Assembly (NCBI GenBank): GCA_946406305.1
Contig: CAMJKC010000095.1
Location: forward strand, 1 to 6,555
DNA from: an uncultured Lachnospiraceae bacterium
GTDB lineage: Bacteria; Bacillota; Clostridia; Lachnospirales; Lachnospiraceae
Length of the DNA: 6,555 nt
Reading direction: 5' to 3'
Shown: positions 1 through 4,943 of the stretch, piece after piece
How the letters are laid out: the number at the start of each line of letters is the position of its first letter
Numbering within the stretch: position 1 is the stretch's first letter
Notes under the pieces: generated by a model
Databases searched by the model: none
The model's input: the letters and a program-made list of their open reading frames with translations, nothing else
Told to the model about the DNA's origin: nothing
Program-made: the position numbers and the translations under genes

Positions 1-380
1 GCATATGCTTCAACATTTAATTTTTTAGAAAAATCTCCACCACCTAAAATCTTTACACCATCTTTTTTATTCTTAATTATACCATTTTCAACTAACATAT
101 CTTCAGTAATAGTTAAACCATTATCAAACTTCTCAAGACTACTCAAATTTATAGCTACAATATCAAGTCTATTGCAACACAAAAAACCTCTCTTTGGTAT
201 TCTTCTATAAAGAGGCATCTGTCCACCTTCAAATCCTAATCTTGGTGCACCACTTCTTGCTTTTTGACCTTTATGTCCTTTTCCGGCAGTTTTTCCATTT
301 CCTGAACCGTGTCCTCTACCTCTTCTAAAATTTTTATTAATACCCACAGTATCATTCTTTTTTAGTTCTGACAATTTCAT
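1..380 (-). CDS. rplO: 50S ribosomal protein L15, N-terminal 126 residues (3' end outside window)
   Basis: L15 is a late-assembling 23S rRNA-binding protein. The visible part starts MKLSELKKNDTVGINKNFRR and continues with the glycine-rich basic tail GRGHGSGNGKTAGKGHKGQKARSG (residues 21-44), then the family segment LGFEGGQMPLYRRIPKRGF (48-66), VAINLSSLEKFDNG (75-88) and KILGGGDF (110-117). About 20 C-terminal residues are missing at the window edge, judged by the usual length of 145-150. Residues 67-73 read LCCNRLD, where relatives usually have a more basic or polar stretch such as KNRNTKE (from memory), giving a cysteine pair at 68-69. ATG lies 8 bases after AAGGAG, which overlaps the rpmD stop. 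secY would be expected next outside the window. Confidence 0.97.
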   Translation of the reverse strand, partial: MKLSELKKNDTVGINKNFRRGRGHGSGNGKTAGKGHKGQKARSGAPRLGFEGGQMPLYRRIPKRGFLCCNRLDIVAINLSSLEKFDNGLTITEDMLVENGIIKNKKDGVKILGGGDFSKKLNVEAY

Positions 381-392
381 ATCGGTATCTCC

Positions 393-572
393 TTATATAG
401 TTTCTACTTTTATTAAATGATTAACTTTCTGAATCATTCCTCTTATAGCACTATTATCTTCATGAATATTACTTTGTCTAATTCTATGTAATCCTAATGC
501 TTTAATTGTTGCTCTTTGCTTTGGAATAGCACCTATAGGAGATTTAGTTAAAGTTATTTTCAATTTTGCCAT
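393..572 (-). CDS. rpmD: 50S ribosomal protein L30
   Basis: L30 is a small peripheral large-subunit protein. I translated this 59-residue gene directly from the minus strand. It starts MAKLKITLTKSPIGAIPKQR and continues with ATIKALGLHRIRQSNIHEDN and SAIRGMIQKVNHLIKVETI. The K-S-P-I-G...Q-R-x-T-(I/L)-x-A-L-G-L-x-(R/K)-(I/L) pattern and the G-M-(I/V)-x-K-V-x-H-L-(I/V)-x-V-E end are the L30 family signature, and the length matches the normal 58-60. ATG follows TAAGGAGG shared with the rpsE stop, at a distance of 13 bases. Its TAA begins the SD for rplO. Position between rpsE and rplO is the canonical one. Confidence 0.97.
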   Translation of the reverse strand: MAKLKITLTKSPIGAIPKQRATIKALGLHRIRQSNIHEDNSAIRGMIQKVNHLIKVETI

Positions 573-585
573 CTTATTTCCCTCC

Positions 586-1107
586 TTACTTCTTTATTAT
601 TCCAGCTAATAATTCTTTTACATCTTTGTCTCTAAGTTTTGCTATTTCAGATGGAGACTTCATATTTGTCAAACCATTTATTGTAGCAAGAACAACATTT
701 GCTTTATTACGAGAACCAAGTGATTTAGTTCTTATGTTTCTTATTCCTGCCATCTCCATTATATTTCTAACTGCACCACCTGCTATAATTCCTGTACCTT
801 CTTTACTTCTTTTAAGCAACACTTCACTTGCACCCCATTTGCCAATATAATCGTGTGGAACAGATTGATTGTTGTCCATACTTATCTTAACAATATTTCT
901 TATTGCTTGTTCCTTTCCTTTTCTTATAGCTTCTGGAATTTCAGCTGATTTACCATGTCCTACACCTATGTAGCCATTTCCATCTCCTACAACAACAAGT
1001 GCAGAAAATCTCATAGTTCTTCCACCTTTAACAGTCTTTGAAATTCTTTTAATAGATACTACTTTATCGTTTAACTCTAAATTCTTAACATCTATAATTT
1101 CTTTCAT
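586..1107 (-). CDS. rpsE: 30S ribosomal protein S5
   Basis: S5 sits at the back of the small subunit near the mRNA entrance, acts in decoding accuracy with S4 and contains the spectinomycin loop. The 173-residue product has the N-terminal double-stranded-RNA-binding-like domain with the loop KRISKTVKGGRTMRFSALVVVGD (residues 20-42), GYIGVGHGKSAEIPEAIRKG (45-64), and the C-terminal domain with EGTGIIAGGAVRNIMEMAGIRNIRTKSLGS (103-132) and NVVLATINGL (137-146). The loop looks wild type, with no obvious spectinomycin-resistance change. Differences from common versions are IGKWGASEVLLKRSKEG (88-104) and GSRNK at 131-135. ATG is preceded by TAAGGAGG shared with the rplR stop. Confidence 0.97.
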   Translation of the reverse strand: MKEIIDVKNLELNDKVVSIKRISKTVKGGRTMRFSALVVVGDGNGYIGVGHGKSAEIPEAIRKGKEQAIRNIVKISMDNNQSVPHDYIGKWGASEVLLKRSKEGTGIIAGGAVRNIMEMAGIRNIRTKSLGSRNKANVVLATINGLTNMKSPSEIAKLRDKDVKELLAGIIKK

Positions 1108-1119
1108 GACAATTCCTCC

Positions 1120-1482
1120 TTAAAAACTAAGCCCAGCACTTCTTGCAGCATCAGCAAGTGCTTTTACTTTTCCATGAAATATATAACCACTTCTATCAAA
1201 AACAACTTTTTCTATTCCAAGTGTTTTAGCTTTTTCTGCTATGTTTTTTCCTACGACAGAAGCAGCTTCCAAATTATTTGTTTTTTCTAACTTAATATTT
1301 TTATCTATTGTAGAAGCTTGACACAAAGTCTTCATAGCTTTATCATCAATTATTTGAGCATAAATATGTTTATCACTTTTAAACACAGTAAGACGAGGAA
1401 CTTCGCTTGTGCCACTAAAACGATTTCTTATACGATTATGCTTTTTTATGCGAACTTTTTTTCTATCAATTTTATTTATCAT
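1120..1482 (-). CDS. rplR: 50S ribosomal protein L18
   Basis: L18 binds 5S rRNA together with L5 and anchors the central protuberance. The 120-residue product (usual 117-122) starts with a very basic tail (IDRKKVRIKKHNRIRNRFSG, residues 5-24). Then come PRLTVFKSDKHIYAQIIDD (29-47), the helix LEAASVVGKNIAEKAKTLGI (71-90), and the signature VVFDRSGYIFHGKVKALADAARSAGLSF (93-120). The family usually shows FDRGGY; here it reads FDRSGY. The ATG follows GGAGG with short 4-base spacing, and an AT-only inverted repeat lies just upstream. The stop is fused to the rpsE SD. Confidence 0.97.
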   Translation of the reverse strand: MINKIDRKKVRIKKHNRIRNRFSGTSEVPRLTVFKSDKHIYAQIIDDKAMKTLCQASTIDKNIKLEKTNNLEAASVVGKNIAEKAKTLGIEKVVFDRSGYIFHGKVKALADAARSAGLSF

Positions 1483-1493
1483 ATTCCCTCCAA

Positions 1494-1514
1494 AATAATT
1501 CCTTTTAAATTATT
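1494..1514 (-). repeat. Inverted repeat in the rplF-rplR spacer
   Basis: Arms AATAATT (1514-1508) and AATTATT (1500-1494) are perfectly complementary over 7 bases with a 7-base loop that contains AAAAGG. The stem is A-U only and ends a few bases before the rplR SD. It is followed by TT and GGAGG, so it does not look like a terminator. Confidence 0.38.
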
Positions 1515-1521
1515 ATTCTAA

Positions 1522-2067
1522 CTACTTTTTACCAGTCTTACCAACTTTTCTTCTTATATGTTCTTCTCTATATTTAATACCTTTACCTTTATATGGTTCA
1601 GGTGGTCTCATTCCTCTTATTTCTGCGGCATATTGTCCTACTTTTTCTTTATCTATTCCCTTTATGCGAACAACTCTATCTTCACCTTCAACAGTTGTCT
1701 CTATACCTTCTGGGTCTTCCATAATAACTGGATGAGAATAGCCAAGATTGAGAGTTAATTTTTTACCTTGCTTAGATGCCTTATACCCAACTCCATTAAC
1801 ATCTAAAATCTTTTCATATCCTTCTGATACTCCTAAAATCATATTGTTAATAAGAGTTCTTGTAAGTCCATGCAAAGATTTAGATCTTTTTAAATCATTT
1901 GGTCTCTCAACAATCACTGTATTACCATCTATTTTTATATTCATATCGCCTACAAAAGATTTCTTTAATTCACCTTTTTTACCTTTTACTAAAAGTGTAT
2001 TATTTTCAAGCAATTCAACTTTGACATCTGCAGGAATATTTACTGGTTTTTTTCCTATTCTTGACAT
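1522..2067 (-). CDS. rplF: 50S ribosomal protein L6
   Basis: L6 binds 23S rRNA helix 97 near the sarcin-ricin loop and is important for factor-dependent GTPase function. The 181-residue product (family about 175-180) has two related alpha/beta domains. The first starts MSRIGKKPVNIPADV and includes SKSLHGLTRTLINNMILGVSEG (residues 62-83). The second runs through LDVNGVGYKASKQGKKLTLNLGYSHPV (88-114) and holds the L6 signature RRGMRPPEPYKGKGIKY-like segment, here IRGMRPPEPYKGKGIKYREEHIRRK (150-174). The frame is open to a TTG at 2115 inside rpsH, but the ATG at 2067, 6 bases after AAGGAG, gives the family's standard start. It ends in TAG, with a 39-base spacer to rplR. Confidence 0.97.
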   Translation of the reverse strand: MSRIGKKPVNIPADVKVELLENNTLLVKGKKGELKKSFVGDMNIKIDGNTVIVERPNDLKRSKSLHGLTRTLINNMILGVSEGYEKILDVNGVGYKASKQGKKLTLNLGYSHPVIMEDPEGIETTVEGEDRVVRIKGIDKEKVGQYAAEIRGMRPPEPYKGKGIKYREEHIRRKVGKTGKK

Positions 2068-2073
2068 ATAAAT

Positions 2074-2079
2074 CTCCTT
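2074..2079 (-). promoter_or_regulatory. Shine-Dalgarno of rplF
   Basis: AAGGAG is 6 bases before the ATG at 2067 and is preceded by a run of A. The upstream in-frame TTG at 2115 has no comparable site, so this fixes the rplF start at MSRIGKKP. Confidence 0.88.
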
Positions 2080-2082
2080 TTT

Positions 2083-2105
2083 ATTATTTATAAAAACTAA
2101 ATAAT
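2083..2105 (-). repeat. Inverted repeat in the rpsH-rplF spacer
   Basis: Arms ATTATTTA (2105-2098, starting at the last base of the rpsH stop) and TAAATAAT (2090-2083) are perfectly complementary over 8 bases with a 7-base loop. The stem is entirely A-U, and there is no T-run after it that would make it a terminator; the SD of rplF follows instead. Confidence 0.4.
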
Positions 2106-2506
2106 TACCATACAAAAGCTAATACTTCACCACCAATGTTACGCTTTCTTGCTTCTCTATCAGTCATTACACCTTCATTGGTAGAAACTATAGCAATCCC
2201 TAAACCATTTAGCACTTGTGGCATATCTTTTTTTCCTGCATAAATTCTAAGTCCAGGCTTTGAAACCCTTTTTATGCCAGAAATAATTTTTGTCATCTTA
2301 TTATCTCTGTATTTTAATATTATTTTAATGTCACTAAACTTTCCATTATCAACAATTTCATAATTCTCAATATAGCCTTCTTCTTTTAATATTTCAGCTA
2401 TAGATAATTTCATTTTTGACATTGGAATTAAAACATCATTAAATTTTGCAGTATTCGCATTACGAATTCTTGTAAGCATGTCTGCTATTGGATCACTCAT
2501 ACCCAT
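2105..2506 (-). CDS. rpsH: 30S ribosomal protein S8
   Basis: S8 is a primary binder of the 16S rRNA central domain; in E. coli it also represses the spc operon by binding its mRNA. The 133-residue product has SDPIADMLTRIRNAN (residues 4-18), IAEILKEEGYI (36-46), the ISGIKRVSKPGLRIYA stretch (75-90) and the S8 C-terminal signature VLNGLGIAIVSTNEGVMTDREAR (98-120), ending GGEVLAFVW. Two ATG codons compete: 2506 (MGMSDP) and 2500 (MSDP). The SD AGGAGG at 2517-2522 is 10 bases from the first and 16 from the second, and B. subtilis S8 also starts Met-Val-Met-Thr-Asp-Pro, so I keep 2506. No S8-target-like structure was recognised in the rplX-rplE region. Confidence 0.97.
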   Translation of the reverse strand: MGMSDPIADMLTRIRNANTAKFNDVLIPMSKMKLSIAEILKEEGYIENYEIVDNGKFSDIKIILKYRDNKMTKIISGIKRVSKPGLRIYAGKKDMPQVLNGLGIAIVSTNEGVMTDREARKRNIGGEVLAFVW

Positions 2507-2516
2507 TACGCGATAT

Positions 2517-2522
2517 CCTCCT
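2517..2522 (-). promoter_or_regulatory. Shine-Dalgarno of rpsH
   Basis: AGGAGG is 10 bases before the ATG at 2506 and 16 before the ATG at 2500, favouring the longer start. It is flanked on both sides by ATAT, so it could be displayed in the loop of a very weak 4-base-pair hairpin. Confidence 0.8.
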
Positions 2523-2540
2523 ATATATATAAATTATAAA

Positions 2541-2726
2541 TTACCAACTTGCTTTTTTAACACCAGGTATTTGCCCAGCATATGCTAATTTTCTAAAACA
2601 CAAACGACATATACCATATTTTTTTAAAACTGAATGTGGTCTTCCACAAATTTTACATCTTGTGTACTCTTGTGTTGAAAATTTAGCCTTTCTCTGCTGT
2701 TTTACTTTCATTGAAGTTTTTGCCAT
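2541..2726 (-). CDS. rpsN: 30S ribosomal protein S14, zinc-binding short form
   Basis: S14 binds 16S rRNA in the head of the small subunit and is needed for late assembly. At 61 residues this is the short type Z form. It has two Cys-x2-Cys pairs, Cys24/Cys27 (CKICGRPH) and Cys40/Cys43 (CRLCFRK), expected to hold one zinc ion, and ends in the conserved LAYAGQIPGVKKASW. The name rpsZ or rpsN1 is also used for this form. The zinc-free long form, which some Firmicutes encode elsewhere and switch to under zinc limitation, is not in this window. The start follows AAAGGAGG, which overlaps the rplE stop. The stop is followed by a 34-base AT-rich spacer before rpsH. Confidence 0.98.
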   Translation of the reverse strand: MAKTSMKVKQQRKAKFSTQEYTRCKICGRPHSVLKKYGICRLCFRKLAYAGQIPGVKKASW

Positions 2727-2737
2727 GTTATCCTCCT

Positions 2738-3280
2738 TTAAGATTTTGCAAATGGCATATTAAACTCTGTCAACAATGCTTTTGCTTCTTCATCTGTTTT
2801 TGCAGTTGTAACAAAAATAACATCCATGCCACGAACTTTATCAATTTTATCAAATTCTATCTCTGGAAAAATTATTTGTTCTTTTATTCCAAGAGAATAA
2901 TTTCCTCTTCCATCAAAAGCATTTGGATTAACTCCTCTAAAGTCTCTAACACGAGGAAGTGCAAGATTTATGAGTCTATCGACAAATTCATACATCTTTT
3001 CTCCTCTTAGAGTACATTTACATCCAATTGCCATTCCTTCTCTTATCTTAAAGTTGGCTACAGCTTTTTTTGCTTTTGTAGTAACAACATGTTGACCAGT
3101 TATTATTTGAAGGTCTCTTACAGCATTATCAAGCAATTTAGAATTATCTTTTGCTTCTCCAACCCCCATGTTAATAACAACTTTTTCAAGTTTTGGAACA
3201 CTTAAATCATTTTTATAATTAAATTTTGCTTTTAAATTCTTTTTAATTTCATTATTATAATAATCTTTTAAACGTGCCAT
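2738..3280 (-). CDS. rplE: 50S ribosomal protein L5
   Basis: L5 binds 5S rRNA and carries it into the central protuberance, contacting P-site tRNA and S13 across the interface. The 180-residue product matches the family (about 179). Marks are VPKLEKVVINMGVGEA (residues 28-43), ITGQHVVTTKAKKAVANFKIREG (60-82), the KMYEFVDRLINLALPRVRDFRG segment (95-116), NPNAFDGRGNYSLGIKEQIIFPEI (118-141) and the closing GMDVIFVTTAKTDEEAKALL (151-170). IGCKCTLRG (85-93) has two cysteines where many homologues have IGAKVTLRG. An in-frame GTG at 3283 sits two bases from the SD; the ATG at 3280, 5 bases after AAGGAGG, is preferred and gives the usual MARLK-type start. Confidence 0.97.
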   Translation of the reverse strand: MARLKDYYNNEIKKNLKAKFNYKNDLSVPKLEKVVINMGVGEAKDNSKLLDNAVRDLQIITGQHVVTTKAKKAVANFKIREGMAIGCKCTLRGEKMYEFVDRLINLALPRVRDFRGVNPNAFDGRGNYSLGIKEQIIFPEIEFDKIDKVRGMDVIFVTTAKTDEEAKALLTEFNMPFAKS

Positions 3281-3285
3281 CACTT

Positions 3286-3292
3286 CCTCCTT
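3286..3292 (-). promoter_or_regulatory. Shine-Dalgarno of rplE, fused to the rplX stop
   Basis: AAGGAGG begins inside the rplX TAA stop. Spacing is 5 bases to the ATG at 3280 and only 2 bases to the GTG at 3283, so it selects the ATG. Confidence 0.88.
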
Positions 3293-3602
3293 ACTTTATA
3301 ACCTTTCCTGTTTTTTTGGCAACTCTATATTTGTTATCACCATCAACTTTAAAACCTACTCTTGTAACTTTACCATCAACTAATAGCATTACATTTGATA
3401 TATCAATATAAGCTTCTTTCTTTACAATAGCACTTTCAGTTGCACCTTTAGTTTTTCCTGCTTTTTGGTGAACAGTAACAATATTTAAACCCTCAACAAG
3501 AACTTTTCTTTTTTTTGAATCTACTGCTATAACTTTTCCATCTTTTCCTTTATCTTTTCCAGTTATAACTCTTACCATATCATCTTTTTTAATCTTATTC
3601 AT
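3291..3602 (-). CDS. rplX: 50S ribosomal protein L24
   Basis: L24 is an assembly-initiating protein that binds the 5' domain of 23S rRNA and ends up near the exit tunnel. The 103-residue product (usual about 102-105) opens with a KOW motif: KKDDMVRVITGKDKGKDGKVIAV (residues 5-27). KRKVLVEGLNIVTVHQK (31-47), EAYIDISNVMLL (63-74) and TRVGFK (80-85) follow. The central loop KTKGATESAIVKK differs from the common NPQGGI-type sequence, which is a mild divergence. The ATG lies behind TAAGGAGG shared with the rplN stop, and the gene ends in TAA fused to the SD for rplE. Confidence 0.97.
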   Translation of the reverse strand: MNKIKKDDMVRVITGKDKGKDGKVIAVDSKKRKVLVEGLNIVTVHQKAGKTKGATESAIVKKEAYIDISNVMLLVDGKVTRVGFKVDGDNKYRVAKKTGKVIK

Positions 3603-3611
3603 AAGTCCTCC

Positions 3612-3980
3612 TTATAACACCTCTGGTGCAAGTGAAACAATTTTCATAAAACCATGGTCTCTTAACTCTCTTGCTACTGGACCAAAAATACGAGTGCCTC
3701 TTGGTGTTAAATCATCTTTAATTATTACAGCTGCATTTTCATCAAATCTAATATAACTTCCGTCTCTTCTTCTTGTAGTATTCACACTACGAACTACAAC
3801 CGCTTTTACAACCTCACCTTTTTTTGCTGTTCCACCTGGAGTAGCATCCTTTACTGAAGCAACAATAACATCACCTATGTGAGCATATCTCCTTAGAGAA
3901 CCTCCCATAACTCTTATACATAAAAGTTCTTTTGCACCTGTGTTATCTGCTACCTTAAGTCTTGATTCTTGCTGTATCAT
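3612..3980 (-). CDS. rplN: 50S ribosomal protein L14
   Basis: L14 binds 23S rRNA at the subunit interface, forms bridges to 16S rRNA and is the docking site of the silencing factor RsfS. The product has exactly the standard 122 residues: MIQQESRLKVADNTGAKELLCIRV (1-24), GGSLRRYAHIGDVIVASVKDATPGG (27-51), KKGEVVKAVVVR (53-64), DGSYIRFDENAAVII (73-87), and the highly conserved TPRGTRIFGPVARELRD (92-108) with a SLAPEVL end. Its ribosome binding site is the weakest in the window: no AAGGAG near the start, only GGTGA at 3988-3992 with 7-base spacing and a GAGG 14 bases away. This is the position of the E. coli S10/spc boundary. The TAA stop overlaps the rplX SD. Confidence 0.98.
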   Translation of the reverse strand: MIQQESRLKVADNTGAKELLCIRVMGGSLRRYAHIGDVIVASVKDATPGGTAKKGEVVKAVVVRSVNTTRRRDGSYIRFDENAAVIIKDDLTPRGTRIFGPVARELRDHGFMKIVSLAPEVL

Positions 3981-3987
3981 AACTCTT

Positions 3988-3992
3988 TCACC
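3988..3992 (-). promoter_or_regulatory. Weak ribosome binding site of rplN
   Basis: GGTGA, 7 bases before the rplN ATG, is the best SD-like match in the 26-base rpsQ-rplN gap. A GAGG lies farther away, 14 bases from the start. This is the poorest SD in the window and sits where the E. coli S10 and spc operons divide. Confidence 0.55.
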
Positions 3993-4006
3993 ATCCTCAT
4001 TAAAAA

Positions 4007-4261
4007 TTATTTAGCTTTTTCTACAATTTGAACAAGTCTCCATCTTTTTAATTTTGACAAAGGTCTTGTTTCCATCACACGAACAGTATCACCCTCATTG
4101 CATTCATTCTTTTCATCATGAGCATATAATTTATATGTTCTTTTTACTATTTTTCCAATCAAAGGATGTTTAACATGGTTTTCAATAGAAACAACTATAG
4201 TTTTATCCATTTTATTACTTATAACTTTTCCTGTTCTAACTTTTCTTAAATTTCTTTCCAT
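4007..4261 (-). CDS. rpsQ: 30S ribosomal protein S17
   Basis: S17 is an OB-fold primary binding protein of the 16S rRNA 5' domain. The 84-residue product has MERNLRKVRTGKVISNKMDKTIVV (residues 1-24), the HVKHPLIGKIVKRTYKLYAHDE stretch (29-50), and the signature GDTVRVMETRPLSKLKRWRLVQIVEKAK (57-84), where VRVMETRPLSK is the S17 family hallmark. The ATG lies 9 bases after AAAGGAG in a 15-base gap from rpmC. In E. coli this is the last gene of the S10 operon; here it runs on into rplN after 26 bases with no terminator-like hairpin, so the two classical operons are physically fused. Identification is secure. Confidence 0.98.
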   Translation of the reverse strand: MERNLRKVRTGKVISNKMDKTIVVSIENHVKHPLIGKIVKRTYKLYAHDEKNECNEGDTVRVMETRPLSKLKRWRLVQIVEKAK

Positions 4262-4276
4262 ATTTTATGACTCCTT

Positions 4277-4480
4277 TTATGCTCTCTGCTTTAATGTAAT
4301 AACTGTTTGTATTCTTGCAATGTTCTTTCTAACTGTATTTATCATACTTGTATTTTCAAGTTGATTTGTTGCATTTTTTAATCTCAAATCAAACAACTCT
4401 TTTTTTGCATTAACTAAATCTAAATTTAATTGTTCAATTGACTTATTATTTAAATCATCTATATATTTTTTACTTTTCAT
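4277..4480 (-). CDS. rpmC: 50S ribosomal protein L29
   Basis: L29 is a small two-helix protein at the polypeptide exit site, next to L23 and close to where trigger factor and SRP dock. The 67-residue product reads as two charged helices joined near ATNQLENTS (residues 37-45). Family marks are AKKELFDLRLKNATNQLENT (25-44) and RKNIARIQTVI (51-61). A GTG three codons upstream (4489) is in frame, but the ATG at 4480 has the better SD: AAGGCGGTGAT at 4485-4495 matches the full anti-SD complement except for one base. Start and rplP stop are separated by a single base, suggesting termination-reinitiation. The TAA stop is followed by AAGGAG for rpsQ. Confidence 0.96.
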   Translation of the reverse strand: MKSKKYIDDLNNKSIEQLNLDLVNAKKELFDLRLKNATNQLENTSMINTVRKNIARIQTVITLKQRA

Positions 4481-4481
4481 C

Positions 4482-4907
4482 TTAATCACCGCCTTCCAAA
4501 TCTGCCTTGCTACAAATTTTGCATTTTAGTGGCAATTTATGCATTGCGAGACGAAGAGCTTCTTTTGACTCTGCCTCTGGTATTCCGCCAATCTCAAAAA
4601 GAACTCGTCCTGGCTTCACTACCGCAACCCAATACTCTACTGCACCTTTACCAGAACCCATACGAACACCTATAGGCTTAGTAGAAACTGGTTTATCTGG
4701 AAATACTTTTATCCAAACTTGTCCACCTCTTTTTATATAACGAGTAAGAGCAACTCTGGCAGCTTCTATTTGGTTACTTTTTAACCAACAAGGTTCAGTT
4801 GCAACAAGACCGAAATCACCATATGCAATCTTATTTCCTCTTGTAGCTTTTCCTGCCATTGACCCTCTAAATTGTTTACGAAATTTTGTTCTCTTTGGTA
4901 ATAACAT
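4482..4907 (-). CDS. rplP: 50S ribosomal protein L16
   Basis: L16 binds 23S rRNA near the A-site tRNA elbow and is a late-assembling large-subunit protein. The 141-residue product starts MLLPKRTKFRKQFRG and contains QIEAARVALTRYIKRGGQVWIKVFPDKPV (residues 46-74), RMGSGKG (82-88) and EYWVAVVKPGRVLFEIGG (91-108). Arg82 sits at the position of the E. coli arginine that is hydroxylated. An upstream in-frame ATG at 4913 lies only one base from AAGGAG; the ATG at 4907 has a 7-base spacing and restores the canonical MLLPKRTK start, so I chose it. The C-terminus LKCKICSKADLEGGD carries a Cys-x2-Cys pair (129, 132), and Cys40 precedes Trp41. The final Gly-Gly-Asp codons form the SD for rpmC. Confidence 0.97.
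   Translation of the reverse strand: MLLPKRTKFRKQFRGSMAGKATRGNKIAYGDFGLVATEPCWLKSNQIEAARVALTRYIKRGGQVWIKVFPDKPVSTKPIGVRMGSGKGAVEYWVAVVKPGRVLFEIGGIPEAESKEALRLAMHKLPLKCKICSKADLEGGD
4485..4495 (-). promoter_or_regulatory. Extended Shine-Dalgarno of rpmC inside the end of rplP
   Basis: AAGGCGGTGAT matches the 11-base complement of the 16S rRNA 3' end except for C in place of A. It overlaps the last codons of rplP and ends 4 bases before the rpmC ATG at 4480, favouring that start over the in-frame GTG at 4489, which lies within it. Confidence 0.82.
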
Positions 4908-4914
4908 ATCCATT

Positions 4915-4920
4915 CTCCTT
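4915..4920 (-). promoter_or_regulatory. Shine-Dalgarno of rplP
   Basis: AAGGAG is 7 bases before the ATG at 4907 but only 1 base before the alternative ATG at 4913, so it selects 4907. Its first three bases (AAG) are the end of the right arm of the inverted repeat at 4918-4936. Confidence 0.88.
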
Positions 4921-4936
4921 AAAAGTTAGTTTTAAG
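4918..4936 (-). repeat. Inverted repeat in the rpsC-rplP spacer, overlapping the rplP SD
   Basis: Arms CTTAAAA (4936-4930) and TTTTAAG (4924-4918) are perfectly complementary around a 5-base CTAAC loop; a T-G wobble can add one pair. The right arm covers the start of AAGGAG (4920-4915). The predicted hairpin is weak (six A-U pairs, one G-C), and a function is inference only. Confidence 0.5.
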
Positions 4937-4943
4937 AGTATAT

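Noticed and set aside
566..850. Open frames on the plus strand opposite rpsE, and similar ones opposite rplR, rplF, rplE, rplP, rpsC, rplV and rpsS/rplB
   Set aside because: They are antisense shadows of well-identified ribosomal genes, have no recognisable product, and encode hydrophobic low-complexity stretches typical of reversed Lys-rich AT-rich coding DNA.
2083..2105. The AT-rich inverted repeats as intrinsic terminators
   Set aside because: The stems lack G-C pairs and are followed by SD sequences rather than by a T-run on the transcript; terminating within this operon would be expected to be harmful.
2068..2115. A 16-residue N-terminal extension of L6 starting at a TTG inside rpsH
   Set aside because: The start overlaps rpsH, has no SD, and the extension reads through the stop/SD spacer; ATG at 2067 with AAGGAG 6 bases upstream gives the normal L6 start.
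3260..3300. An S8-binding autoregulatory structure near the rplE start, as in the E. coli spc mRNA
   Set aside because: The rplX-rplE junction is 10 bases with a plain stop/SD fusion and I could not recognise an S8 helix-21-like bulged stem; folding software would be needed to exclude a divergent form.
3981..4006. A separate promoter or terminator dividing an S10 operon from an spc operon
   Set aside because: The gap is only 26 bases, has no hairpin with T-run and no -35/-10 pair; the genes look co-transcribed.
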